The notes below the pieces were generated by a model, which saw only the letters and a program-made list of their open reading frames with translations, did no database searches and had not been told where the DNA came from. This document shows, in pieces, positions 34,191 through 43,394 of a stretch of 64,000 nt of DNA. How positions within the stretch are numbered: the stretch's first letter is position 1; each line of letters begins with the position of its first letter. Source of the DNA: Bdellovibrio bacteriovorus str. Tiberius (GTDB lineage: Bacteria; Bdellovibrionota; Bdellovibrionia; Bdellovibrionales; Bdellovibrionaceae); NCBI RefSeq assembly GCF_000317895.1, contig NC_019567.1:2046001-2110000 (forward strand). The letters are read 5' to 3'. The position numbers and the translations under genes were made by a program.

Positions 34191-34772
34191 TTATAGCTGT
34201 GCCGTGACTGAAGGAAGAAGCGGAAGCGGGTCAATCGGTCCGCGGTCCTTTCTGACTTCAAAGTGCAGGTGAACCCCGGTGGCGCGTCCTGTGCGGCCCA
34301 TGGCGCCGACAACTTCGCCTTGGCGGACCTTCTGGCCTTCCGCGACCAGGATCTTGTCAAAGTGAGCGTAAAGAGTCGCCCAGCCGTTGCCAGACTCGAT
34401 CAGGACCATCTTTCCGTAACCACGGAACTCACGACCTGCATAGATCACGGTGCCAGCCTGGGAAGCCAAAATAGGCGTTCCTTTAGGCGCTGCCAGATCA
34501 ATACCCAGATGCGGGCGGCGTTTGTTAGGTAAGAACCCACGGGTCATGCGTGCGCGATCCACAGGCCAATCAAAGGTCAAAGACTGTTCGATGCGGGGGC
34601 TGTGATCTGAAGCGGCCACACGGGCGTTAGTTCCGCCGTTGGGTGCCAGATATTCGCGTGAAAGGGGTGTGTGAAAAGTCGTACAGGAACCCAAAGTTCC
34701 CAACGTGGCAATGCATCCTGCAAATTTAACGAGCTGATTCCATCCTGGTGTCATAGATTGAGTATACGACAT
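34191..34772 (-). CDS. M23 (LytM-type) peptidase lipoprotein
   Basis: The 193-residue protein has a lipobox LGSC (C30) and a complete M23 domain with zinc ligands H88 and D92 (HLGID) and H170 (HLHFE), plus catalytic-site H137 (YAHFDK) and H168. Unlike many LytM regulators it should be active, cutting peptidoglycan cross-bridges. In Bdellovibrio such enzymes act on prey or self wall; a lipidated form suggests an envelope-bound self function. It reads as a single gene after the glyA terminator. Confidence 0.9.
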   Translation of the reverse strand: MSYTQSMTPGWNQLVKFAGCIATLGTLGSCTTFHTPLSREYLAPNGGTNARVAASDHSPRIEQSLTFDWPVDRARMTRGFLPNKRRPHLGIDLAAPKGTPILASQAGTVIYAGREFRGYGKMVLIESGNGWATLYAHFDKILVAEGQKVRQGEVVGAMGRTGRATGVHLHFEVRKDRGPIDPLPLLPSVTAQL

Positions 34773-34845
34773 AAGCCCTTGGATCCAAAGAATTTTTTGA
34801 CCAAAGGCCAGCTTAAAATAAAGGCATTTTTACTGGTTAAAACCA

Positions 34846-34875
34846 TAAAAAAAGCCCTCAGATTTCTGAGGGCTT
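34846..34875 (-). terminator. Terminator of the fab-rpiB-glyA operon
   Basis: On the minus strand AAGCCCTCA-GAAATC-TGAGGGCTT is followed by a T-run, about 30 nt after the glyA stop. Confidence 0.85.
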
Positions 34876-34903
34876 CGTAACACTTTGTCGGTTTGGGACG
34901 TGC

Positions 34904-36151
34904 TTAGTAAATCGGGAACTGCTTGCAAAGCTCTTTTACTTCTTCATGCACGCGGTTTTTCACGGCAGTATCTTCCGCATTATTCAGAACTTGGCCGATC
35001 CATTTAGCAATTTGCTTCATTTCAGAAGGACCCATTCCACGTGTGGTCAATGCTGGAGTTCCAATGCGAACACCACTGGTGACAAACGGAGAGCGCTTTT
35101 CATTTGGCACAGTGTTTTTATTCACAGTGATGCCGGCTTCATCCAAAGAATTTTCCGCAAGCTTCCCGGTGATTTCGCGATCGCTCAGATCCATCAGAAT
35201 AAGGTGATTATCAGTACCGCCAGTCACAAGTTTGAAGCCTGCAGACAGCAGTTCTTCTGCCAAAACTTTTGCGTTGCTGACAACTTTGCCGGAATAATCT
35301 TTAAACTCTGGTTTAAGAGCTTCGCCGAAGGCCACGGCTTTGCCGGCAATCACGTGCTCTAGCGGACCACCCTGGATGCCGGGGAAGATACGCGAGTTCA
35401 TGGTCTTGGCTTTTTCTTCTGAGTTCGTCAGAATCATACCGCCGCGAGGACCGCGCAAAGTTTTGTGAGTGGTCGTGGTGATGTAATCAGCATAGGGAAC
35501 CGGGGACGGGTGATGGCCAGTTGCCACAAGACCCGCAAAGTGCGCCATGTCCACCAGCAACTGTGCGCCCACTTCATCAGCGATCTCTTTGAATTTTGCA
35601 AAATCCAAGGTGCGCGGATAAGCGCTGTAGCCTGCGATGATCAGTTTTGGCTGAGTCTCTTTCGCGGTGGCGCGGATTGTATCATAATTCAAACGACCTG
35701 TTTCTGGATCCAGCTTGTACGAAGCCGCTTTGAACAACATCCCGCTGAAGTTCACCGGAGATCCGTGAGTCAAATGCCCACCGTGAGAAAGATCCATGCC
35801 CAGGATAGTTTCGCCAGCTTTGCATGCCGCCAGATAAACACCCATATTGGCTTGAGACCCAGAGTGCGGTTGTACGTTGGCATATTGAACGCCGAAAAGT
35901 TTTTTCGCTCTTTCAATGGCCAGGGACTCGACGGTGTCCACATTCACGCAACCACCATAGTAGCGTTTTCCTGGGTAACCTTCGGCATATTTGTTGGTCA
36001 GGATGGATCCTTGAGCTTCCATCACGGCTTTGGAGGTGTAGTTTTCAGAAGCGATCATTTCCAGACCGAACTGCTGACGTTCGGATTCTTTGTTGATGGC
36101 TGCCAGAATCTCGGGGTCAACCTGGGATAAAGTAAGTGATGTGGAATGCAT
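34904..36151 (-). CDS. glyA: Serine hydroxymethyltransferase
   Basis: GlyA interconverts serine and glycine using tetrahydrofolate and PLP, feeding one-carbon metabolism. The PLP lysine is K230 in [14 protein letters not shown], and the substrate-binding ASENY (35-39) and [13 protein letters not shown] segments are intact. Length (415) is standard. SD AAGGAG lies 8 nt before the ATG. It follows rpiB by 101 nt and is the last gene before a terminator, as is common for rpiB-glyA pairs. Confidence 0.98.
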   Translation of the reverse strand: MHSTSLTLSQVDPEILAAINKESERQQFGLEMIASENYTSKAVMEAQGSILTNKYAEGYPGKRYYGGCVNVDTVESLAIERAKKLFGVQYANVQPHSGSQANMGVYLAACKAGETILGMDLSHGGHLTHGSPVNFSGMLFKAASYKLDPETGRLNYDTIRATAKETQPKLIIAGYSAYPRTLDFAKFKEIADEVGAQLLVDMAHFAGLVATGHHPSPVPYADYITTTTHKTLRGPRGGMILTNSEEKAKTMNSRIFPGIQGGPLEHVIAGKAVAFGEALKPEFKDYSGKVVSNAKVLAEELLSAGFKLVTGGTDNHLILMDLSDREITGKLAENSLDEAGITVNKNTVPNEKRSPFVTSGVRIGTPALTTRGMGPSEMKQIAKWIGQVLNNAEDTAVKNRVHEEVKELCKQFPIY

Positions 36152-36252
36152 AGACGGACTCCTTAACGCAGGTTCAAACTGCGTCTTGATTTTAGTCGTG
36201 ATGTTAAATCAGATGATGAAAGTATCCCTTGAAAGACAGGAATTTAAAAGTC

Positions 36253-36729
36253 TCAACAACCAGTGTCGCTTGAAAGCTTGTCGACACGCTGCTGGTGGCG
36301 TCCACCGGCGAAGGAGGTCGACAGGAACGTTTGAAGCATCTTCACCGCATCATCGGGAGATGTGAAGCGTTCGCTCAGGCAAAGAATGTTCGCATTATTA
36401 TGTTCGCGGGACAGGCGGGCGATGTCGTTGTTCCAGCAAAGCGCCGCACGAATCTGTGGAAACTTGTTGGCGCGAATGGCCATACCCTGCCCAGAGCCAC
36501 AGATCAAAAGACCCAGTGCCGGGCCTTTTTGAGAATCAATCAGATTGTTCTTTTGATTTTGAAGTTCTACTTGAACAACTTCGCGGCACACATGATTGGC
36601 ATAGTCCGGATAGTCGACAGAATCAGCGGAGTGAGTGCCCATGTCCTTCCATTGGATATCTGGAAGAGCCGCCATCACTTTAAGTTTTAAATCCAACCCA
36701 GCGTGATCGCAGCCAACATAGACAATCAT
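36253..36729 (-). CDS. rpiB: Ribose 5-phosphate isomerase B
   Basis: RpiB interconverts ribose 5-phosphate and ribulose 5-phosphate. The start GCDHAG (D8, H9) and the catalytic-loop LLICGSGQGMAIRANK with C77 are typical, as is the RAALCWNNDIARLSREHNNANILCL block. It carries a short insertion around 52-68 (ELQNQKNNLIDSQKG) compared with the usual 150-residue enzyme. The gene begins 3 nt after fabF, so it is part of the fatty-acid operon transcript. Confidence 0.95.
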   Translation of the reverse strand: MIVYVGCDHAGLDLKLKVMAALPDIQWKDMGTHSADSVDYPDYANHVCREVVQVELQNQKNNLIDSQKGPALGLLICGSGQGMAIRANKFPQIRAALCWNNDIARLSREHNNANILCLSERFTSPDDAVKMLQTFLSTSFAGGRHQQRVDKLSSDTGC

Positions 36730-36732
36730 TTC

Positions 36733-38004
36733 TTATCCTTCGTATTTCGAGAAGATCATGGAAGCATTGGTTCCACCGAAACCAAAACTGTTGTTGATGA
36801 CATTGGTGATTTTACCTTTACGTGCCTCATTAGGAACGTAATCCAAATCACAGTCTTCACTTGGATTTTCCAAGTTGATCGTTGGTGGAGCCATCTGATC
36901 GCGAATTGCCATCACACAGAAAGCAGACTCAATTGCGCCGGCTGCACCCAACGCGTGACCCATCATGGATTTGGTGCTGGAAACCCAGACCTTTTTCGCA
37001 TGATCACCCAGCAGGCGTTTGATTGCTGCGGTTTCAAGGCCGTCACCCACTGGCGTACTTGTGCCGTGAGCGTTGATATAGTTGATGTCTTCCGCTTTCA
37101 GACCAGAGTCTTTCAAAGCCATAGACATCGCCGCATAACCGCCAGCGCCTTCTGGAGCCGGAGAAGTCATGTGATAAGCATCGGAGGAAACTCCGTAGCC
37201 TGTGATTTCGCAAAGAATATTGGCACCACGTTTAACCGCGTGTTCAAGGGATTCGATGCAAAGAACCGCCGCACCCTCTGCCAAAACAAATCCGTCACGG
37301 TCTTTATCCCAAGGACGGCTGGCTTTTTCAGGAGCATCATTGCGGGTGGACAGGGCGCGCATGGAAGCAAAGCCTCCAACGGCCAAACCACAGATCGTGC
37401 TTTCTGCGCCACCTGCAAGCATCACATCAGTCATGCCGTCGCGAATATAGCGAACAGCATCCCCGATAGAGTGAACACCTGAAGCACACGCTGAAGTCAC
37501 AGAATAGTTAGGACCTTTCAGTCCCAATGAGATCGTCACCTGACCAGCGGCCAGGTTCGTGATCACAGAAGGGATGAAGAACGGACTGATACGGCCCGGT
37601 CCTCTTTCCTTCATTTTGATGGCGGTTTCTTCGATGTTCGCAAGACCACCGATGCCGACACCAATGATGACTCCCGCTTGATTCTTCACTTCTTCGGTCA
37701 GCTCCAGCTTGGCCATTTCCACGGCCATTTTGGAAGCTGCGATCGAGTAGTGAATGAACTCGTCCATTTTCTTTTGCTCTTTTTTCTCGACGTATTGGTC
37801 TGTGTTGAAACCTTTTACTTCGCCGGCAAAAGTCACATCAAAGCCTGTCGTGTCGAATTTGGTGATCTTGGCGATCCCAGATTGACCACGGGTTGCAGCT
37901 GCCCAGCTCTCCTCAATGGTGTTACCAAGGGGAGTGACTGCGCCTACTCCGGTGACGACAACTCTTCTCTGTGGTTTGGATGGACGTTCAAATCGGGAGT
38001 TCAT
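36733..38004 (-). CDS. fabF: Beta-ketoacyl-ACP synthase II
   Basis: FabF performs chain-elongating condensation in fatty acid synthesis. The Cys-His-His triad is present: C173 in SACASG, then the His residues in NAHGTSTPVGD and MGHALGAAG, with the late NNSFGFGGTNAS loop. The N-terminus carries about ten extra residues (NSRFERPSKP) before the first strand. It lies 6 nt downstream of acpP, the usual arrangement. Confidence 0.97.
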   Translation of the reverse strand: MNSRFERPSKPQRRVVVTGVGAVTPLGNTIEESWAAATRGQSGIAKITKFDTTGFDVTFAGEVKGFNTDQYVEKKEQKKMDEFIHYSIAASKMAVEMAKLELTEEVKNQAGVIIGVGIGGLANIEETAIKMKERGPGRISPFFIPSVITNLAAGQVTISLGLKGPNYSVTSACASGVHSIGDAVRYIRDGMTDVMLAGGAESTICGLAVGGFASMRALSTRNDAPEKASRPWDKDRDGFVLAEGAAVLCIESLEHAVKRGANILCEITGYGVSSDAYHMTSPAPEGAGGYAAMSMALKDSGLKAEDINYINAHGTSTPVGDGLETAAIKRLLGDHAKKVWVSSTKSMMGHALGAAGAIESAFCVMAIRDQMAPPTINLENPSEDCDLDYVPNEARKGKITNVINNSFGFGGTNASMIFSKYEG

Positions 38005-38010
38005 AATGAA

Positions 38011-38247
38011 TTAAGCTTTTCCTTTTTTCTCAAGGTAAGAAGCTACGTCTTGAACTGTCTTCAGCTTTTCAGCGTCTTCGTCAGGGATTTCAAGATCGAA
38101 TTCTTCTTCCATTGCCATCACAAGTTCAACGATATCCAAGCTGTCTGCGCCCAGATCGTCGATGAAAGAAGCTTCCGCTTTAACTTTATCTGGATCTACG
38201 CCAAGTTGTTCAACGATGATATCTTTAACCTTTGGATGAATAGCCAT
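38011..38247 (-). CDS. acpP: Acyl carrier protein
   Basis: The 78-residue acidic protein has the phosphopantetheine attachment motif [12 protein letters not shown] with S36. It carries growing acyl chains for the Fab enzymes encoded around it. SD GGAGG is visible just before the ATG. The 115-bp gap from fabG contains a direct repeat TTCGCGAG at 38342 and 38354 but no obvious terminator. Confidence 0.98.
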   Translation of the reverse strand: MAIHPKVKDIIVEQLGVDPDKVKAEASFIDDLGADSLDIVELVMAMEEEFDLEIPDEDAEKLKTVQDVASYLEKKGKA

Positions 38248-38362
38248 TTATGCCTCCTAATAGTGCGTTCAATATTACTTAAATTACAAGTCTAGTCTAG
38301 TGTTAGAACTCTATCATGTCGCTCCTAGGCGATATGAAGTATTCGCGAGTTTATTCGCGAGC

Positions 38363-39112
38363 TTAGTTCATGTGCATTCCACCGTTCACATCCAATGTGT
38401 GACCGGTGATGTACTTGGATTCGTCGCTCAAAAGGAAACGCACGGCTTGTGCCACATCTGATCCTTCGCCGATTTTTGCCAAGGGAATCTTATCCATCAT
38501 TTTGGATTTTACATCTTCAGAAAGAACATCTGTCATTTCAGTTGCGATGTATCCAGGTGCCACGTTGTTCACGCGCACATTGCGGGAACCCAGTTCCAGT
38601 GCCACGGATTTGCTGAAAGCAATCGTGCCGGCCTTGGACGCTGCATAGTTCGCCTGACCTGCGTTGCCAGTCTCGCCAATGATAGACACGATGTTCACGA
38701 TGGAACCTTTACGTGCTTTCATCATTGGTTTGGTAAAGGCTTTGGTCACCAGGAAGGTGCCGCGCAGATTGGTGTTCACCACGGAATCGAAATCTTCTGC
38801 TTTCATGCGCAGAAGCAATCCATCTTTGGTGATGCCGGCATTGTTCACAACGCCGTCGATGTCGCTCCATTTTTCCAGAATGTGATCTACAGCAGAGTTC
38901 ACAGATTCTTCGTTCGCGATATCCATTTTGATGTAGAAGTGACCTTCGCCCGTCAAAGAGTGAGCCACCTGTTGAGCGGCCTCTTCGCGGGAAGAGTAAG
39001 TGAAGGCAACCTGAGCGCCTTCATCAGCAAGAAGCTTAACGATAGCAGCGCCAATTCCGCGGCTGCCACCAGTGACAACAATTTTCTTTCCTTGAAGCGA
39101 CTTTCCGCTCAT
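38363..39112 (-). CDS. fabG: 3-oxoacyl-ACP reductase
   Basis: FabG is the NADPH-dependent reductase of the elongation cycle. The Rossmann motif TGGSRGIG, the NNAG motif and the catalytic YAASK are all clear. I use the ATG at 39112, which has AAGGAT upstream; a start seven codons earlier would lie over the SD. Length is 249 residues, standard for the family. Confidence 0.96.
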   Translation of the reverse strand: MSGKSLQGKKIVVTGGSRGIGAAIVKLLADEGAQVAFTYSSREEAAQQVAHSLTGEGHFYIKMDIANEESVNSAVDHILEKWSDIDGVVNNAGITKDGLLLRMKAEDFDSVVNTNLRGTFLVTKAFTKPMMKARKGSIVNIVSIIGETGNAGQANYAASKAGTIAFSKSVALELGSRNVRVNNVAPGYIATEMTDVLSEDVKSKMMDKIPLAKIGEGSDVAQAVRFLLSDESKYITGHTLDVNGGMHMN

Positions 39113-39190
39113 GTGCAAAATCCTTTTAAGCAATAACCTGTGTTGTTTTCAGCACACTGTGACCGAACTCCGAATAAAGCTCAAGAAATT

Positions 39191-40165
39191 TTAATGACTC
39201 GTAGCTTTCAGAAATTCTTCAATAATTTTCACATCTTCGATGGAAGTTGTCGTCATGACTTTGAAGAAATCCCCGTCGATCTTTTTCAGCAGGCCCTGAA
39301 GGACCTTGCCAGCACCACACTCGATAACTTGAGAGTGACCCATGCCTTTAAGAACTTCCATGCTCTGAGTCCAGCGCACAGGGGCTGACACCTGACGAAT
39401 CAGATTTTCACGCAGGATGGAACCGTCGGTTTCAGCTTTGGCGTGGAAGTTTTGAATGATCGGGAAGGTCGCTGTTTCAAATTTCATCGCGGTCAGGACT
39501 TCTCTCATCTTGTCTTCGGCAGGCTTCATCATTTCACAATGGAAAGGAGCCGAAACAGTCAATGGGATAAGCTTTGCGCGTTTTGGAGCTTCTGCAAAAA
39601 TCAACTCTGGTTTGAAGTTGTCCTTCAGCCAGTTGATGGCTTTTTGTGAACCGGAAATAACGATTTGCCCTGGGGAATTGAAATTGGCAGCTGACAATGG
39701 ACCCACGCCGGAGTTTTTCACAACGTAGTTACAAAGTGTTTCAACCTGATCAGGCTCAAGACCCAACACAGCCACCATGCCGCCTTGACCCACTGGAACG
39801 GCAGACTGCATCGCCTGACCACGGGTTTTTACCGCGCGCATGGATTCGTCAAAACGAGTCACGCCCGCTGCGACAAGGGCTGCGTATTCGCCGATAGAGT
39901 GGCCAGCAGCCACAGACGCTTTCACGCCGAATTCTTTCGTCAGCACACGTTGAGTGGCTGTGGAGACCAACAGCAAAGCGGGTTGTGTGTTCTCGGTTAA
40001 AGCCAAGTCAGCTTCAGAACCTTCGAAGCACAGCTTTTTCATGTCTTGTTTCAGAGCTTCGGAACCTTCTTCGAAAGTTTCCTGAGCGACCTTGAAGTTT
40101 TCAAACAAAAAACGGCCCATGCCAGGTTGCTGGCTGCCTTGTCCTGGGAATACCAATGTAAACAT
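39191..40165 (-). CDS. fabD: Malonyl-CoA:ACP transacylase
   Basis: FabD loads malonate onto ACP. The nucleophile elbow GHSIGEY (S90), the N-terminal FPGQGSQ and the SAPFHCEMMKPA segment with its His are present. The 324-residue length is standard. The gene begins 3 nt after the fabH stop, implying coupled translation. Confidence 0.97.
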   Translation of the reverse strand: MFTLVFPGQGSQQPGMGRFLFENFKVAQETFEEGSEALKQDMKKLCFEGSEADLALTENTQPALLLVSTATQRVLTKEFGVKASVAAGHSIGEYAALVAAGVTRFDESMRAVKTRGQAMQSAVPVGQGGMVAVLGLEPDQVETLCNYVVKNSGVGPLSAANFNSPGQIVISGSQKAINWLKDNFKPELIFAEAPKRAKLIPLTVSAPFHCEMMKPAEDKMREVLTAMKFETATFPIIQNFHAKAETDGSILRENLIRQVSAPVRWTQSMEVLKGMGHSQVIECGAGKVLQGLLKKIDGDFFKVMTTTSIEDVKIIEEFLKATSH

Positions 40166-40168
40166 TTT

Positions 40169-41164
40169 TTAGTACCTCAATAGAATACTGCCGGAAGTAA
40201 GACCTGCACCGAATGCGGTAAGCAAAATAGTCTGACCCCGTTTGATCTTGCCGTTTTTAACAGCCCAATCGAATGCAAGAGGGATGGAAGCTGCGGATGT
40301 GTTACCAGTTTCCTGGAGATACACGATCACACGTTCCATTGGGAATTTAAATTGATCTGCAACCGCCTCGATGATGCGCTTGTTGGCCTGGTGAGGAACA
40401 ATCCAGTCGACCTGTTCAGGTGCAACCTTGTTGTGTTCCAGAGCCTCTTGGCAGCAGGACGCCATCGTGCGAACCGCGTTCTTAAAGATATCGCGGCCCT
40501 TCATGGTCATGAAGTGCAGGCCTTTGTCGATGGCTTCGTGGGATTGCGGGATTCTGCTGCCGCCCGCTGGAAGGATCAGAAGATCCGCCAGGTTGCCGTC
40601 GGCACGCAGGTGAGAGCTTTCAATAACGTTCGTCTGGCCTTCCGCTGCACGGGACACGACCCACGCCCCAGCACCGTCTCCGAAAAGAATGCAGGTTTCG
40701 CGGTCTTTGTAGTTCATGTAGCGGGAAAGGACTTCCGCACCGATAACCAGGATGTTTTTGTACATGCCTGTGCGGATGAATTGGTCGGCAATGCTGACGC
40801 CGTAGAGGAAGCCGGAGCAAGCTGCGTTCAAGTCCACAGCCATGATGTTTTTTGCTCCAAGTTTCGCTTGTACAAAGCACGCAGTGGACGGCATTTGATG
40901 GTCACCAGTTACGGTGCCCACCAGAATCATATCGATATCTTCGACTTTTAGATTAGCATCTTCCAGAGCGCGCTTGGCGGCGATGACACAAAGATCAGAA
41001 GTGGCCTGATCTTCGGAGGCGATATGGCGGCGTTCGATCCCGGTTCTTTCAACGATCCACTGATCGTTGGTTTCTACCATCTTTTCAAGATCCGTGTTTG
41101 AAAGGATCTTTTCAGGTAGATAGGAGCCTATCCCTGAAACTCGAGATCGATACATTCCTGCCAT
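40169..41164 (-). CDS. fabH: Beta-ketoacyl-ACP synthase III
   Basis: FabH initiates fatty acid synthesis by condensing acetyl-CoA with malonyl-ACP. Active-site C116 lies in DLNAACSGFLYG, with the His and Asn motifs in VPHQANKRI and ETGNTSAAS. An ATG three codons further in could also be used. The plsX gene that usually sits between rpmF and fabH is absent here. Confidence 0.97.
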   Translation of the reverse strand: MAGMYRSRVSGIGSYLPEKILSNTDLEKMVETNDQWIVERTGIERRHIASEDQATSDLCVIAAKRALEDANLKVEDIDMILVGTVTGDHQMPSTACFVQAKLGAKNIMAVDLNAACSGFLYGVSIADQFIRTGMYKNILVIGAEVLSRYMNYKDRETCILFGDGAGAWVVSRAAEGQTNVIESSHLRADGNLADLLILPAGGSRIPQSHEAIDKGLHFMTMKGRDIFKNAVRTMASCCQEALEHNKVAPEQVDWIVPHQANKRIIEAVADQFKFPMERVIVYLQETGNTSAASIPLAFDWAVKNGKIKRGQTILLTAFGAGLTSGSILLRY

Positions 41165-41199
41165 GGAGTCAACCTATTCTGTTCTGTTATGAAGCGAGA

Positions 41200-41385
41200 T
41201 TATTTCGCTGCGCTGATTTGTTTGCCTTTGTAGTACAAAGCACCGTCAGCACTTTTGTGTGCGCGGTGAGGGCGAACAAGTTCACCAGTCTTTTTTTCTA
41301 CAGCGATAGCTGGAGCAGTAAGACCGTCGTGAGAGCGGCGCATGTCACGCTTGGAGCGGGATGTTTTCTTCTTAGGAGTTGGCAT
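41200..41385 (-). CDS. rpmF: 50S ribosomal protein L32
   Basis: The 61-residue basic protein starts with the invariant MPTPKKKTSRSKRDMRRSHDGL of bL32. The usual C-terminal zinc-binding cysteines are missing, as in many Cys-minus L32 proteins: the stretch that would carry them reads RPHRAHKSADGALYYKGKQI. It sits between the DUF177 gene and fabH as in many bacteria. Confidence 0.97.
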   Translation of the reverse strand: MPTPKKKTSRSKRDMRRSHDGLTAPAIAVEKKTGELVRPHRAHKSADGALYYKGKQISAAK

Positions 41386-41457
41386 TTCAAACCTCGTTTT
41401 AAATCAGTATTTAGCAAAGCACGTTAATTTAACCAAAGAACAATAAAAATCAACAAT

Positions 41458-42015
41458 TTAATTGAGTTTTAAATTCTTTAGAGCCGCAAATGGATTCTGG
41501 GGCTTTTCTACCGGCATTTGTTCTTCGTAGATAAGGCCTTGTCCTGACTCGGGAATTCTGCAATCTGAGGGTTTTCCGTCTTCGCCAATTTCCGGACATG
41601 CCGGATTAAAAGGCGCAGCAAGAGCAACCACTTCATGCAGGTATTCGCTCATATCAAAAACCATATTTTCGTATTCAGAAACCTCAGGACCGCCTTCTGG
41701 CAGGTCGCTGACATGGTTCACCTTGGAATACTTGCTGGCGCGGGGCTGTTCGCGCTTAGGGATCAGGATTTCGTGGAATCTTTCGCTGACCGGCAAATTG
41801 AAGTCATTTCCGCAGCGGGAGCAGACTTCCGGGGATTTGGTCTTGATTTTCCCGGTCAGTTCGAAGTCCTTGGAATTCAAAGGTTTAATGAAAAACTCAG
41901 CGTCGTAGGCGTTTTTGCCCACGATGTCGGCCAAAACCGCATTGGCTTCGCCAGTTTGAGTGGTCCAGTGATAGGCGCGGCCTTCTTCAGGGACTTCAGT
42001 CAATTTGATCTTCAT
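41458..42015 (-). CDS. DUF177 (YceD-type) protein
   Basis: The 185-residue protein has the zinc-ribbon-like CSRCGNDFNLPVSERF pair and the later EYLHEVVALAAPFNPACPE segment with its second cysteine, which define DUF177. The family is nearly always encoded directly before rpmF and has been linked to 23S rRNA processing. It is the first gene of the long fatty-acid operon. SD GAGGAG precedes the ATG. Confidence 0.92.
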   Translation of the reverse strand: MKIKLTEVPEEGRAYHWTTQTGEANAVLADIVGKNAYDAEFFIKPLNSKDFELTGKIKTKSPEVCSRCGNDFNLPVSERFHEILIPKREQPRASKYSKVNHVSDLPEGGPEVSEYENMVFDMSEYLHEVVALAAPFNPACPEIGEDGKPSDCRIPESGQGLIYEEQMPVEKPQNPFAALKNLKLN

Positions 42016-42082
42016 AGAAACTCCTCAGCTTCCCCAAAAGGCCTCTTTGGGCCCATAGTGCATTGTAATCGGGGAACGGGAC

Positions 42083-42111
42083 TTTGTAGTGAATTTGGAG
42101 CGGTTGGTCAA
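42083..42111 (-). promoter_or_regulatory. Sigma-70-type promoter of the rpmF-fab operon
   Basis: On the minus strand TTGACC, a 17-nt spacer and TACAAA lie about 70 nt before the first gene. The leader contains a possible hairpin with CCCAAA and TTTTGGG arms. Confidence 0.5.
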
Positions 42112-42188
42112 GGACTGATTTCGTCTAGTGGGTCTTGCGGGGCTCTATGGCGGGAGTAGGCTTTAATTGAAAGCTAAAGGGGGTCTAT

Positions 42189-43052
42189 ATGGCTACTTTA
42201 AGACTGCATGGACATGAGTATTACTTTGAAGATCATGGCCCCAAAGACGCCCCCTGCATCGTGCTGAGTCCTCTTGTTTATACAGACACCACTGTTTATG
42301 AGCCCATCGCCCGCATCCTGGCGGACGACTATCGTGTGATCACTTATGATCACCGCGGCTTGGGTCGCAGCGAACACACTGTCAGCCCCAGCCTGGAAAG
42401 CGGCGCCAAGGACGTGGCGGCTCTTATTGAACAGCTGGGTGTTGGACCCTGCCACTTTGTAGGAAACTGTCTGGGAGCCTATATCGGACTGCAACTGGCC
42501 ATCCATCGATCTGATCTGCTGAAAAGCTGCACGTTGATGGGGGCCGTCGCTGAGGGTGAAAGCGATGAAACCATAAAAGCTATGGAAGGCTTTGTCGCCA
42601 ATATCAAGAAAGAAGGAATGAAAGCAGGGGTTGGTGACTTCGCTAAAATGTGGTTCGGAGACACCTTCCGCGCCACCAAAGATCCAATTCAAGTCAGCCG
42701 CCGTGAAAAATGGCTGAGTCATATCAAACACATGAAGCCAGAGGAAATGGATTCGGCTTTGCAAATCTTCCGCCGAACCGACATGAGCGAAGACCTGAAT
42801 AAAGTGCATTGTTCTGTTCTGGTTCTGGCTGGTGATGAGGATTCACCTTCAAATCTGGAAGCTTACCGCCGTCTGGCCAAAGCTCTTCCGGCCGGTGAAT
42901 ACAAAACCATCCACCACGCGGGTTTTGCCCTTGTGATCGAACAACCTGAAGAGGTCGCCGAAAACATCCGCACCTTCGTGGGTAAAGTCGAACGTCATCT
43001 GAAACATCAATTCAAACAAGCTCCGCTGGGTTTTGATGCCCGCGCGATGTGA
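42189..43052 (+). CDS. Alpha/beta hydrolase with a cysteine in the nucleophile position
   Basis: The 287-residue protein has a classic alpha/beta hydrolase layout: DHRGLGRSE after strand 4, the nucleophile elbow VGNCLGAYIG, an acidic VLAGDEDSP turn and the final His in IHHAGFALVIEQP. The elbow reads G92-N-C94-L-G, so Cys replaces the usual Ser, as in dienelactone hydrolases. The sequence is otherwise closer to 3-oxoadipate enol-lactonase and homoserine acetyltransferase-like proteins. No neighbours suggest a substrate. SD GGGGG and a strong terminator frame the gene. Confidence 0.88.
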   Translation: MATLRLHGHEYYFEDHGPKDAPCIVLSPLVYTDTTVYEPIARILADDYRVITYDHRGLGRSEHTVSPSLESGAKDVAALIEQLGVGPCHFVGNCLGAYIGLQLAIHRSDLLKSCTLMGAVAEGESDETIKAMEGFVANIKKEGMKAGVGDFAKMWFGDTFRATKDPIQVSRREKWLSHIKHMKPEEMDSALQIFRRTDMSEDLNKVHCSVLVLAGDEDSPSNLEAYRRLAKALPAGEYKTIHHAGFALVIEQPEEVAENIRTFVGKVERHLKHQFKQAPLGFDARAM

Positions 43053-43063
43053 AGTTAGGTTCG

Positions 43064-43100
43064 AAGGCCCTCTGCAGGCAGCAGGGGGTCTTCTTTATTT
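43064..43100 (+). terminator. Terminator after the alpha/beta hydrolase gene
   Basis: AAGGCCCTCTGC, loop AGGCA, GCAGGGGGTCTT gives a 12-bp stem with two G-U pairs, followed by CTTTATTT. Confidence 0.85.
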
Positions 43101-43359
43101 AGATATATTTGGTGATTTCCTTGATCTCGTCCAAATCAAGGTCCTTGTGGTTGCCATCCAGGCAGTGCTCGATGTGATCGTGAATATAAACGCTTTTTGC
43201 CGCTGACAGGGCTTTGGTGACCGCGTGCAGTTGGCGGGCTACATCAACGCAGGCGCGTTCGTCAGCAATCATTTTAATGACAGTTTCCAAGTGGCCTTTG
43301 GCGCGCTTCAGGCGTTTAGAGACATCCTCGTGACTTGCATGTTGCTTTTTGTGTGACAT
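43099..43359 (-). CDS. CsoR/RcnR-family metal-responsive repressor
   Basis: The ATG at 43359 (MSHKK) gives 86 residues in the three-helix DUF156 fold. Metal ligands fit the copper sensor pattern: C37 in ERACVDVARQ, H62 and C66 in YIHDHIEHC, with the 25- and 4-residue spacings of CsoR (Cys-His-Cys). H3 at the N-terminus also recalls nickel/cobalt sensor RcnR, so specificity is open. A 12-codon longer frame crosses the operator. It diverges from the ferroportin gene across a 35-bp gap containing a GC-rich dyad. Confidence 0.88.
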   Translation of the reverse strand: MSHKKQHASHEDVSKRLKRAKGHLETVIKMIADERACVDVARQLHAVTKALSAAKSVYIHDHIEHCLDGNHKDLDLDEIKEITKYI

Positions 43360-43368
43360 GAAACTAGT

Positions 43369-43385
43369 ATCCCCTCCCGGGGGAT
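43369..43385. promoter_or_regulatory. CsoR-type operator candidate
   Basis: ATCCCC-N5-GGGGAT is a G/C-tract pseudo-palindrome of the kind bound by CsoR/RcnR repressors. It covers the short space between the two divergent genes and overlaps the SD of the ferroportin gene, so binding would block both. Confidence 0.55.
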
Positions 43386-43394
43386 GGGATGTCA

